From: Lottia gigantea
Lineage: Eukaryota > Mollusca > Gastropoda > Lottiidae
Direction: 5' to 3'
Assembly (NCBI RefSeq): GCF_000327385.1
Contig: NW_008708576.1
Span: 128,558-192,557 of the forward strand
Length of the DNA: 64,000 bases
The position numbers and the translations under genes were made by a program. Positions 37,301 through 57,039 of this stretch are shown here, one piece after another. The first letter of the stretch is position 1. Each line of letters opens with the position of its first letter. The notes under the pieces were generated by a model. The model did no database searches. It was given only the letters and a program-made list of their open reading frames with translations, and was not told where the DNA came from.

Positions 37301-40300
37301 TAATTACACTCCAATAGGCTATTATTAATATTGTTTACTGAGTTCAATTTTCTTTTTTCAGTGACCCAATTCTATATTAATAATATCCCACCTTCTTTCT
37401 GTGACAAGCTTTTCAATTTGATCTAGATAGGTGGAGAAGGGTGGGGCACTGACTGCTATTGATTGAACACTTACCTATGACATAGCTCGGTTGAGAATGG
37501 TGGGCTCTGGCTTATTCTGATTTACCACTCTACTCAATTATGTTTCAGCTGGTACAAAGATTTGTGTCCGAAACCCAAAGATGAAGACTGGCAGCCTGGC
37601 CCTTCATTGATCTCCACTCAGATGAGGGTTGTCCCTAAATTACTGAGGTTAACATGGGATGGGTACCCACTTCACTTTCATGTCGACCATGGCTGGGGGT
37701 ACCTGGTACCAGGGCATGAAGAATCAGAATTAGAGAAAGAACTGAAAAAGATGAGCACCGAGCCCATTGATGAAGTCTATTTTCCACTGAAGTAAGATGA
37801 ACTAAATATTGATATTGTTTTAAGACATGAAATTATATCACATGATTTAGATATATGCAAGTTTGGAGTCAGACATTTTTCTTTAGAAATTGAGATAAAT
37901 AACATATTATTTTGTTTAATGCTGCCATGAATGAGTCACATTGTTTTAACCATATTTAATTAGAGTGTAATGTAGAATATTTCGTTGTTCACTACTTGTC
38001 CCTGTTTAGTTAGTTCCCTTGTCCATACAATTTATACTGTACTGATGAGGATTTGATGTCTGAAGTGAACATACATGACAATACATAAAACCCTGGGGTA
38101 ACATTACAACACAACGTATAGATGAATAAGATGATCATGTTAACATGGCAGCAGCCAAGCTACGATGTGAAGCTTAATACCCAGTATCTTGTCCGCCAGA
38201 AAAGTAGAACTCCATTCATTTTATTTGTCCTCTTCCGGTTACTCATGTTCATTACAACATATATATTTTTTGACAACATCAAACATGTATTGTAAGAATT
38301 TGATGAGCTTTTTTCACTTTTTTGTATGGCTTTTTTGCAACTATGTGTGAAATTTAATCTTGAGAGCTGGTCTATATAATACACTGATATTGACATGATA
38401 CTTGGCGAAAGAGAGGTCAACTGTGTCATTTAACCAAAAAGATTTTTGAAAGTGCTGAAATTACAAAATTTTACTTTACAGAAATCTGAAAGAATTTGTC
38501 AGAAAGTCTAAGAGTTTAGATAAACGGAGAAATTCGAAAGCTAATGTCAAAGAAATATTAAATGATGTTGATGTGGATTCCATGGAACCAGAAGAGAAGT
38601 CTGTTCATTGGAGAGCTATGAAAGGGGAACAACCCATTCCAGATGTGAGTAAACTTTCTAATAATGATAATAATAAAAACTTTCTAAATGTCACAAGGCA
38701 ATTTTCTCCAGAGATCTAAGCTGTATTTTAATCAGATATTGTTGAAAAATGTCTGTCAGATTTTTCCAGATTCACTGGAGAATAAGAAGGGGTGTGCAAT
38801 AGATTTACAATTATACGGTATTGGTCTCCATTTTGTTTCAGTTTGTGTTTTCCAATCTGTTAAAACAACATAAAGGAAATGGACCATTTGATATAGGTAT
38901 ACCTGGCTGTTTATTTTATAGAATACCCCACAAGGTACGGTATAATGTTTTGGTGAATAAGGTACAATAAAACAGTTCGGATCTACAGCGGAGCCTCGTT
39001 TATCAGCACATTCCCGTTCCCGATAAAACCGTGCCATTCCATAACTAGAGTTATGTCCCTTCCTATTAGGAAACCTGTCAAGTGTCACGTACGCATATGT
39101 GATAGACGTGTGTACTTTATAGGACCAATACGTTGTGAAGAACCCTGATTGTTTACGTGTGCATTCGGAACACTCTCCCGCCTTGGGATAAACAACGTTG
39201 ATTTAATATGGCAGCTATTTATACATTAAGAGCAATTTGATAGAAGATATACTGCCAATAGTAGCATAGGATATCATGATCAGTTACTGTTTGAAAACTT
39301 TATTTTATCACACCAACTTTCAAATTTTGTTGCGCAATTCATAAAAATACAGTATCAATCAATATGTTCCAGTTGTAGATTTCAGATTGATCTTGCCAAC
39401 AACGTTAGTTCTGTAAGATTTAATAGACTGCCAAGATTTTATATTTATATTTCTGTATATATCTGGATTGGGCAGACAATTTTCACGAAATTTGAATCAA
39501 TTTTATTCGATTTGCAGATCATCGTAATAAATTTTTATTTTGGCAAATCATAAGAAATATTAAATGGCACATGGGGTCGTCCTGACTCGTAACCTGTGAT
39601 GGGATACCGCGTAAATTGAACCCTGGATATAAGATAATGAAAAAGGAAGTTGATTTAATCAAAGTATCTATTTGTATATAGAATGGTGCTCAGAATAAAG
39701 TAGGGAATCCTCTCGCTAAAGATTATATGAATAGAATTGAAGATGGAACATTACGGGCTGCTACTGGTGATCAGGCTCAGAGAATACTCTATCTTGGTAA
39801 AATATGTTCTTATTGGAAAAATAACCAGGAAAGAATTGAGTAAGTTATTTCTTTTTCATTTTATTTCTGCTCTGTTCCAGGGTATTGTGGGATTTGTGGA
39901 CCGCAGCAGAAATTTCTGAAGTTTTTCTTTTCAAATCCTCTTTGTATATTTGTAAACGAGTAAATGTCTGGTCAGTTATTATTTTCCATGAATTGTTTCT
40001 GCAAATTTTGAGCCATAGTTAATTGCTTTCCCGTTGTAGACTTCATAATAAATTTAGTTCCTTATATGAAGACCACGAAGAAGTTCTGTATATTTCTAGA
40101 TTTGGCAGGAAATTTTCACGTAAAATATACAATTTAAATTGATTAGCAAATCCTGTGATAAATTTTGCTTTTGGCTATGGGATGCAATATTGCTTAAATT
40201 GAACCCTGATAATAATGTATATATTTGGTATAAATAGTGTGAACTTTATTGGTTTTTGTTAGTTTCTCCTCATGATAACACATGTAACTATAAACTGATA

Positions 40301-43300
40301 AAGATTTTAATAATTTGAAGGAACCTTATATTTTTTTTTACAGAAAACAAATGTCAGTTTGGTTGAAAAAATCAGAATTACCAAAAACAGTTACTAAGTA
40401 AGATTACCAGATATATAATACTGTTCTAGAGTTCAGCTCTTTGGAAATTTAGCCTCTATGGAAAGTTTTTACTGAAACTTATTATGTTATTAGTTAGAAT
40501 AATACAAGTGTCAATGTTTTGCAGACTTTATTGAAAAATTTAAGCACATCATTCTATTTCTGATCTTGTTGAAGTTCATTGCTTCCATCAGTAATTTCAT
40601 AAATACAGAAAAGAGAGTGGTGTGTGCATTATTTACAGTGGCAGAGATTTTTCCAGATTCATATGAGGGTGATTAGTGGTGCGCATTATGTTTGCAATTA
40701 TATTGTATATGAATCTCTATTTCATGGCAATCTCTATATGTTTTCTAGGGAGGAAGATTTGACCCAGATAGTCAATATGGAGCTAGAGTTTTATTGAGGG
40801 TCATTAAGGGTGCGCATTATATTCGCAATTATACTGTAAATGAATCTCTACTTCATGACAATCTCTATATGTTTTCTAGGGAAGAAGATTATGATCCAGA
40901 CAGTCAATATGGAGGGATAATACCTCGTATTGTTACAGCTGGTACAGTAACCAGGAGAGCTGTAGAACGAACCTGGCTCACTGCTAGTAATGCTTATGTA
41001 AGTTTACTTTTTTCATGATGACACTTTTTGGTTGGGAATCACTGAAAGCATCAAAGCCTTCTAAACATAATGTAGAGGTGGTAGGATGGACCCATTGGTG
41101 AGGACATCAGAAGAGGCTAATAAGAATATATGTTTTTGTGTATTATTTATGATGATGAGATCTTGGTCAAGTTCAAAATTGATGATTTCGTCATAAATTG
41201 TTTTTAAGTTGAGTTTTAATAGAAATGTGTCATAAATTTGTTGGCATGTGAACGTGATAGAGGTGACAGTTAATGTCAAAATTGGACAAATTAGATTTTT
41301 ATACGCCCACACGTATGATGGCCGTATATTGTAATCACCCCGTCGGTCCGTCCGTCCGTCCGTTCACATTAGGCTCGTGCTCACTCTACAGGCTACAGTT
41401 CTTTATGGATTCTTTTGATTTTTATTTTGTATGTCAATGTCATTATGTAGATGATCCCTATTGATTTTCGTGATGATCGGATAATTTTTCACCGAAATAT
41501 CGTGTCTGACTTGACGTTTTTCTCTATTAGCTATATTGTGCAACTCGTGCTCACTCTACAGGCTACAATTTTTTACAGATTCTTTTGATTTTTATTTTGT
41601 GTGTCAATGTCATTATGTAGATGATCCCTATTGATTTTCGTGATGATCGGATAATTTTTCACCGAAATATCGTGTCTGACTTGACGTTTTTCTCTATTAG
41701 CTATATTGTGCAACTCGTGCTCACTCTACAGGCTACAATTTTTTACAGATTCTTTTGATTTTTATTTTGTGTGTCAATGTCATTATGAAGATGATCCCTA
41801 TTGATTTTCGTGATGATTGGATAATTTTTCACCGAAATATCGTGTCTGACTTGACGTTTTTCTCTATTAGCTATATTGTGCAACTCGTGCTCACTCTACA
41901 GGCTACAATTTTTTACAGATTCTTTTGATTTTTATTTTGTATGTCTATGTCGTTATGAAGATGATCCCTATTGATTTTCATGATGATCTATCGATTTTCA
42001 TGATGATCGGATAATTTTTCACCGAAATATCGTGTCTGACCTGACATTTTACTCTATTAGCTATATTGTGCAACTCGTGCTCACTCTACAGGCTACAATT
42101 GTTTACAGATTCTTTTGATTTTTATTTTGTATGTCAATGTCATTATGAAGATGATCCCTATTGATTTTCGCGATGATCGGATAATATTTCACCGAAATAT
42201 CATGTCTGACTTGACGTTTTTCTCTATTAGCTATATTGTGCAACCCTGTAGTCACTAAAGACTGTTTAATCATTTCTGACAGCTGCCAGTGGGCGTATGT
42301 TACCTTGCCTGGCAAGCTATCTTTGGTACAAGTTAAAAAACAAATTGGCGACCCCCCTTGATATACTGAAGATTTATCTGGGAAGTTGGCATATATCTTG
42401 CTAGGCAACCCCTTTTTTGTGTAAAAACATTTGTGGAAGAACCTGAAGTATGTGATTTGTGTTTTCTTTTTACTAGGAAGATAGAATAGGTAGTGAATTG
42501 AAAGCTATGATCCAGGCTCCACCAGGCTATTGTTTTGTCGGAGCTGATGTAGACTCTCAGGAACTATGGATTGCATCAATTCTGGGTGATGCATACTTCA
42601 AAAAGGTTCATGGTAAGAATCTATATTCGTTTAAAGGGCAGTATGCAAAAAATTGTGAAATATGCTATTTACTACTAATAAGTCATCTTACTCATTATTC
42701 CAGTCGACCCAGCTGTAAATGGGTACGGATAATCCTGGGAAAGATCAATGCCAAGAGGTTTTGGCCAAGGAACAAGCTGGTAGAAAGGATCCTTAATTGT
42801 GAACCTAAATTGTTATCCTTGTAAAATATAGTTTTTTCTTTCCTTCTTTTAAAAGGGTTAATTAATAACTTTGAAATAAACGTTGGGCTCAAGAGCATTT
42901 TTGGCATGTAAACGCAATTGATCACATGACAACTTATTAATGTATGTTTGAAGCATGATCCACAATATACACGATATATATAAAAAATATACATGTAACT
43001 GGTTTATAGAAGGGAGTAATAGTAGAAGTGTAAATTTTGTTATATCTATGTATTACTATATTATTATGACTATAGGTTGTACAGCGTTTGGTTGGATGAC
43101 TCTACAAGGTAAGAAACAAGATAAAACAGATCTACACAGTAAAACAGCAGAAACAGCCAGTATTAGTCGAGACCATGCTAAGGTTAGTTTTAATACTCTT
43201 TACACTGGAATTTATAGATAAAAATTGTTTGCAAAACTTAAGTTTCAAGGGTATAGGTTAAGTTAATAATAAAGGTGCTAATAGTGTACAGTACGAGATT

Positions 43301-46300
43301 ATAGATACAGTAGAAAATACTAGAAACAAATTGCATCAGTACCTTACCTCCTGTGTTCTTTCTTCTATTTTGGTTTGTATCGATTGTTCCACACCATACA
43401 CCACACCGAACACCATAACCCGTCTATTCATGGTTTAATACCTTGTGATTGAGGTGTTCACTGAAACAAGTTTCCAGTTCTATAATTTATAAAATAAACC
43501 TAGTACCTGACAAATTTCTCTACAGTCTCTAATTAATGTAATTTCCTGTTACTTACACTATATCAGAAACAGTTTGAGTAATAGAAATGATCTATAAATG
43601 ATCTATATCAATGGTGTGTATTATTTTAAGGTATTGAATTATGGTCGTATATACGGAGCAGGTCAGAAATTCGCGGAGAAATTATTGATGCAGTTTAATC
43701 CTAAATTAACACCAGAAGAAGCGAGAAAGAAAGCCATGAAAATGTTCATTAGTACTAAGGGTAAACGAAAGTAAGTAAAAGTATAATTTCTTCTGCAATT
43801 TTTCTCTTTTCCAAACCCTTAACCCTTTAAACACAGAGTGTAAATGAGATAAAAGGTCATATACTCCAAGCAATATAACTGAAAGCGTATACGTTAATGT
43901 TATGTGACATTCACTTTACTGGTCACTAGGGTAAATACTGCAGATTTATGTGGCCTGTATGCAGGTCACTTGAATTCAAGGGTTAAATGCAATAATTTAA
44001 ATAGTAAATTGTATTCAACTTAACATCAACAAACACAAGGAATATTGGGAAATATTTTGCAGAAGGTTTAGATATAGAAATGAGCTAAGATTAATTTAAT
44101 TTTGTAATATTTTGTAAATTTCAGTCAGTATAGAAAATGGTTTGGTGGAAGGTGAGTAAAATTATTAAGTAAAATATTCATAAAAATTAGTAAGCAATTT
44201 AGTCAGACAATACCAATTCATTTTCCACAGGGAATTACAATTAATCATGTGATTTGATTATTTCAGTGAAAGTGATATGTTCAATGCTCTAGAGATGATA
44301 GCAAGATTACATGAACCAAAAACTCCAGTCCTCGGCTGTAGAATCAGTAAAACTTTAGAACCACACAACGTTCTTGAAGACGTAAGTCAGTTTTCTTTTT
44401 TTCATTTTCCATTCATTCCATAGTTATTTTATATATTTGTAGTATATATTCTCTTTGATAGTTTGTATTGTATTTGATAGTGTTTGTATTGATATTTTGT
44501 ATTTGATAGTTTGTATTATATTTGTATTTGATAGTTTGTATTATATTTGTATCTGATAGTTTGTATTGTATTTGATAGTTTATATATATTGTATTTGATA
44601 GTTTATATTGATATTTGATAGTTTATATTGATATTTGATAGTTTATATTGTATCTGATAGTTTCTATTGATATTTGATAGTTTATATTGTATCTGATAGT
44701 TTATATGTTATTTGATAGTTTATATTGTATATAGTGATAGTTTGTATTTGACAGTTTATATTGTATTTCATACTTTATATCGTATATAGTGATTGTATTT
44801 GTATTTTATAGTTTATATTGTATTTTTTGATATTGATAGTTTGTATTTGTATATAGTGATAGTTTGTATTTGTCTTTGATAGTTTATATTGATAGTTTGT
44901 ATTTGTATTTGATAGTTTATATTGATAGTTTGTATTTGTATTTGATAATTTAAATTGATAGTTTGTATTTGATAGTTTATATTGATAGTTTGTATTTGAT
45001 AGTTTATATTGATAGTTTGTATTTGTATTTGATAGTTTATGACGAGTAGAGTAAACTGGGTGGTACAGAGTTCAGCTGTAGATTACCTACATCTAATGTT
45101 GGTGTGTATGAGATGGTTGTTTGATAAGTATAATATTAATGGTAGATTCTCTATTAGTCTTCACGATGAGGTACGATACATGGTATGTAATGAAGATAAG
45201 TACCGAGCCGCTCTGGCTCTACAGATCACCAATCTACTAACTCGGTCTATGTTTGCCTATAAACTAGACATGAATGATCTTCCACAGGTAAATTATTCAC
45301 TATTAGCAAGAAACAAACAAGGAATATCTACCAGGAGAGCATCTTTGGTCCATGATGATCCTGTGTACCAGCTTGTCCTGGCCAAACCTCTTGACGTTGA
45401 TCATTTCAGCATTATCTGTACCAGTTGGGTCGATTGGAATAAAGATAGAAACAACCTGTTTTTTTCCTTGGCCAATTTTCTTGGCATGGATATTTCCTGG
45501 AATGTCTACACTCATTTAAGAGCTAGGCTAATTGGAAAAAGATGACTTTTTTTTATTTCACCAGACATTCACATGCGAACTGGACAAATAAGGAAAGATG
45601 ACTTTTTTATTTCACCCAACCAAGCAATTAACGAAAGATTTTAACACTCTTATTGATTCTGATACACCCCTTCCTTCAATATGATTATGATCATAATAAA
45701 TAAAGTGATATAGCAAATAATTTTGTTGATTCTTTAGTTATAATATTACCGGTTTGTTTTATTTACAGTCTGTAGCGTTTTTTAGTGCAGTAGATATAGA
45801 TCAATGTTTACGTAAAGAAGTTACTATGGATTGTGTTACTCCATCCAATATACATGGTTTATCCAAGGGCTATAATATACCTCCAGGTCATATATTTTAC
45901 TTTATAAATGTTTGTATTCTAGTCTTGAAAGGGGATTTAAGGATATTCAATGTGAAACATCTATTGTCAAGAAGATATTAAACAGTTACTGATATCACTG
46001 GTGTAAACAATTTCCACAACTGGTGCAGGCACACAAACAATCTTGGTCGCTGATGAGAGTCTTTTTAACAGCACACAAGAAGACAATGATCATTCAAGTG
46101 AAAGGAAAATGAATCTGATTGTATGATGCTACTGTATTGAAGGCGATAAAACAATCAGTGACAATATCAAACTGGTTTGATCCTGTCCACAATATGATAA
46201 TCTTGCTGGGACAAAGACTGTTCATGATCCCACAGCATGCATAACTGTTTGTGAAATCAAGCCCTTTTAGCTTGATAGGTGAGCATAGTTCAACCAGATT

Positions 46301-46527
46301 TGAGCAATTATGAGAGTGTTATATACACAATTATACGATATATCTTCATAATATTAATAACATTCTTTATAATTTTAAAACATTATCTTTCAGGCATGGC
46401 ATTAGATATATATGAGATATTAGAAATAACACAAGGATCATTACTGAAGCCAGTTAGTGCCAAGGATAAGAATAATGACTCTGATTCAGAGAACAACTGT
46501 GATAGTGAGGAGGCAGTACAAGGATGA
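31394..46527 (+). CDS. POLG: Mitochondrial DNA polymerase gamma, catalytic subunit
   Basis: Exons: 31394-31980, 32678-32867, 33938-34093, 34332-34475, 34943-35022, 35298-35480, 36236-36356, 36915-37012, 37549-37791, 38482-38644, 38842-38934, 39682-39839, 40344-40397, 40880-40997, 42477-42612, 43076-43182, 43631-43770, 44125-44151, 44267-44381, 45036-45287, 45769-45886, 46394-46527. The sum is 3,417 nt (1,138 aa) with all phases matching. It replicates and proofreads mitochondrial DNA. The N-terminus is an Arg-rich mitochondrial presequence. Exonuclease motifs: I FDIEC (D174, E176), [10 protein letters not shown] (D248), III YCAHDV (D368). Polymerase motifs: [11 protein letters not shown] (D820), [17 protein letters not shown] (R873, K877, Y881, Y885), C HDEVRY (D1015). 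Every catalytic residue is present. It is about 100 aa shorter than human POLG, including about 50 residues between motifs B and C. There is a 27-nt exon at 44125-44151. Confidence 0.98.
33655..33845 (+). mobile_element. Family E short repeat, copy 1 (POLG intron)
   Basis: A block of about 190 bp with GCTATTATTTCTTCCATTGG, TTATATCACCATAAACG, GTAGTAATTTTAACCAATGA and ACGGTCTCCAATGTAAACAA. It is nearly identical to 51480-51670 in MMUT. A shorter related piece is at 33450-33510. There is no coding frame; the class is unknown. Confidence 0.65.
35725..36113 (+). mobile_element. Palindromic MITE family A, copy 4, with triplicated end
   Basis: It starts ATCTTCACAATACCAAGC and TATACCTTGACCTCAATAGC. 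After the right arm, a 56-bp unit (GGCTATTGCAGTCAAGG, then AGTTCATAATAGCTTGACAT) is repeated so that three copies of the right end stand in a row (about 35950-36113). It lies in a POLG intron. Confidence 0.75.
39300..39625 (+). repeat. Degenerate dispersed repeat (POLG intron)
   Basis: Shares the ordered phrases TCTGTATATATCTGGATT, AATTTTCACGAAATTTG and TAAATTGAACCCTGGATA with about 39950-40215 (TTTCTAGATTTGGCAGGAAA, TTAAATTGAACCCTGATAAT). A weaker version lies at about 61620-61840 (TTCGTGATAAATCC, GATTGAACCCTGGCAATG). The class is not determined; a SINE is possible. Confidence 0.45.
40660..40790 (+). pseudogene. Partial duplicate of POLG exon 14 with its splice acceptor
   Basis: Sequence 40672-40790 repeats 40797-40920. 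Both carry the GTGCGCATTAT stretch, the CAATCTCTATATGTTTTCTAG acceptor region and the exon start (GAGGAAGATTTGACCCAGAT versus GAAGAAGATTATGATCCAGA). The copy diverges after AGTCAATATGGAG and lacks the rest of the exon and a donor, so it is probably a non-functional pseudo-exon. Confidence 0.8.
41292..42330 (+). mobile_element. Repeat-bearing DNA element with five internal 170-bp units (POLG intron)
   Basis: It begins TTTTTATACGCCCACACG and GTCCGTCCGTCCGTCCG. It ends CAGTGGGCGTATGTTACCTT and GCCTGGCAA. Internal units start at about 41373, 41544, 41714, 41884 and 42074 (ACTCGTGCTCACTCTACAGG, later CCGAAATATCGTGTCTGACT). Four are about 170 bp apart; one carries an extra 20-bp duplication. The ends match 22210-23082 in reverse. 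It has no coding capacity. Confidence 0.75.
43290..43445. mobile_element. Palindromic MITE family C, copy 1 (POLG intron)
   Basis: Imperfect inverted arms centred on AGATACAGTAGAAAATACT and TTTGTATCGATTGTTCCACA, with the ends rich in GTGTGG/CCACAC-type motifs. Copies are at about 51700-51860, 54800-54935 and 60285-60425. Confidence 0.5.
44395..45035 (+). repeat. TTTGATAGTTTATATTG microsatellite abutting a POLG exon
   Basis: About 640 bases of imperfect units (TATTTGATAGTTTATATTGT and shorter). The last unit supplies the splice acceptor: TTTGATAG at 45028-45035 is followed by exon sequence TTTATGACG. Many upstream units carry the same TTTGATAG|TTTAT string. Confidence 0.9.
45288..45768 (+). 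other. POLG intron with an open read-through frame
   Basis: The frame of exon 45036-45287 stays open for 86 further codons to 45545. The extra residues have no likeness to the POLG family, which continues at 45769 ([13 protein letters not shown]). The open stretch is probably an unrecognised insertion or chance. Confidence 0.5.
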
Positions 46528-48557
46528 ACTAGAATAGAAGAGGGTTGTAGCTCTCTTGGTTAGAGTGTTTAAACAAGTAGTGCTGGCATGATATATCAAG
46601 GTATCGTGATACGACCATGTATCGTATCTCAAGGTTGTGTATCAATACTTGATGATACCTCTCATTCCATAGAAAAAGTGAGGATTTTTGTGAATGGAAT
46701 CATAATTGTTTTCACTGAGTCACTGACTTGACTGAAATTGATGGAAACTATTTATAAGACGTTAACCACTCTATCAACTACATTAAAATATATTGGAACT
46801 TTGAAGATAAAATGTTAATTTGTATCCCCTTACCCCATATCGTATTGTGATACATATTGTATAGTGATACATATTGTATAGTGATACATATTGTATAGTG
46901 ACATGATTGATGATACCCAGCACTAGTTACAAGTAGACCTGTAAGTCATTGAGCTAGGTCTAGTTATAATTGTCAAGGTGAAAGACACGACTGAATTTAA
47001 GAACCAGTAGGGAGACACTACCAAGATTCTATTGATTAATGGGAGAGGGTTGTAGCTCACCTGACTAGAGTGTTCAATCTAGTGACATCTTGTGATATCA
47101 GTTTCAAGTGTCAAGGAGAGACAAGAATTTTAGAGACACTACCAGATTTATGGAAGAGGGTTGTAGTTCTAGCAGTTAGAGTGTTTAATCTAGTGATATC
47201 ATATATCAGATACAAGTGTCTAAGGATAATGATAAGATTGAATTTTAGAACCAGTGATATAGTAGGGAGACACTACCAGGATTCTATTGATTAATGGGAA
47301 AGGGTTGTAGCTAACCTGGTTAGAGTGTTCAATCTAGTGGTATCAAGTAATATCAGATACATGTAATAGAGAGGGGATACTGCCAGTGGGTTACAGTATT
47401 TAATCCAGTGACATTATGTGCTTTAATTATGTACTAGAAAGTAGTGAATATCACAAAAGTCACTGGTAGGAGCTGATAGATATCTTTGTATTACAGTCAA
47501 GTTTTTTTCAGCCAATGGATAAATCAACTTGATTTATGGCTTCTCAAATGAAAATGAAGTAATGCCAGTTAGATCTTGTTACTTTTCTTTCAGTATCTGT
47601 ATTTCTATCTCATTGTAACTCGATAAAAATAATAATAAAATAAATATTTTATTACATTCAAGTCATCTTTTGAAGAATATTTCCACAAGATTTATCAATA
47701 GCACTTATAAGATTATTTATCTTTGATATTCACAGATGTCTATAAAGTTTGTAATATTACATCCATAGGTAATTTACAGGGAGACAAACTCACTAGTTAA
47801 CATATACAGAGTTAAAATCATTTACAGATTAAACATCGTGATTTAAAATACAATTAAACATTCTAGACAATGTCAAGCTATTACAAATTACGTCACTTTT
47901 CTTGTATCACTGGAATACAGTAATTTGATTGGTTGTATTCAATCAGAGCCCTAGACAGAAATTAAAATAATGTAAACTTTATGGCTTTATTGTTTACAAA
48001 AATGTTGATGGCTCTTGTTAACAGACTTTCCATTTTATCGAGGGCTCTGATTGGCTGTATTCGCTTGCCAATCCAATCAAATAGAAGAATTTTACATTAA
48101 CTTGATATTGTGAAGATGGGTTGATTAAGAAAAGCACATCAATCTCATTTACTCTTTGGTTCCTCTCTTAGAATGTTTTGAACATTTCCTCTCTTAACTA
48201 TAGAGTACTTACATACAATCCATTACACTAGAGATAACTATGGTAGAACCTTGTTCCAACTTAGTTGCTTATTAAACAGAGTATAATACCACAACATCTA
48301 GATGTATAAAATGTTGATTGCCAGTTGAAACACTTTTATGTATAAAGATTTTTGGTCAAGTTCTCTTGAATCCACTCCTACAAGGATGACTAATCCAGTG
48401 GCAGAATATCAACAGGTGTCCTAGAAGCTTCTATGAAATTATTTAAGCTTTTCTTTATCACTGTATAAATAGGTCTGATGTTGATTGCCAGTTGAAACAC
48501 TATTATAAAGTTAAACCTTTGTAAGTTATCTGAATCACTCACTGTCTGACTGTCTGT
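46528..48557. other. POLG-MMUT convergent intergenic region
   Basis: No gene was seen. It holds diverged tandem units of about 120-150 bp at 46535-47410 (GAGGGTTGTAGCTCACCTG and TAGAGTGTTCAATCTAGTGA) and three short units ATACATATTGTATAGTG (46850-46905). A family A palindromic MITE lies at 47868-48118. Confidence 0.6.
47868..48118. mobile_element. Palindromic MITE family A, copy 5
   Basis: The left arm is GACAATGTCAAGCTATTACA and TTTCTTGTATCACTGGAAT. The right arm is TTTTATCGAGGGCTCTGATT and TAACTTGATATTGTGAAGAT. The inner GTTTACAAAAATG and the GAGCCCTAGACAG/ATCGAGGGCTC pair match the other copies. Confidence 0.7.
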
Positions 48558-57035
<8,478 letters not shown>

Positions 57036-57039
57036 CTAC

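Noticed and set aside
45288-45545. Extension of the POLG exon past 45287
   Set aside because: The donor at 45287 is good and the conserved sequence resumes in phase at 45769; the read-through has no likeness to POLG.
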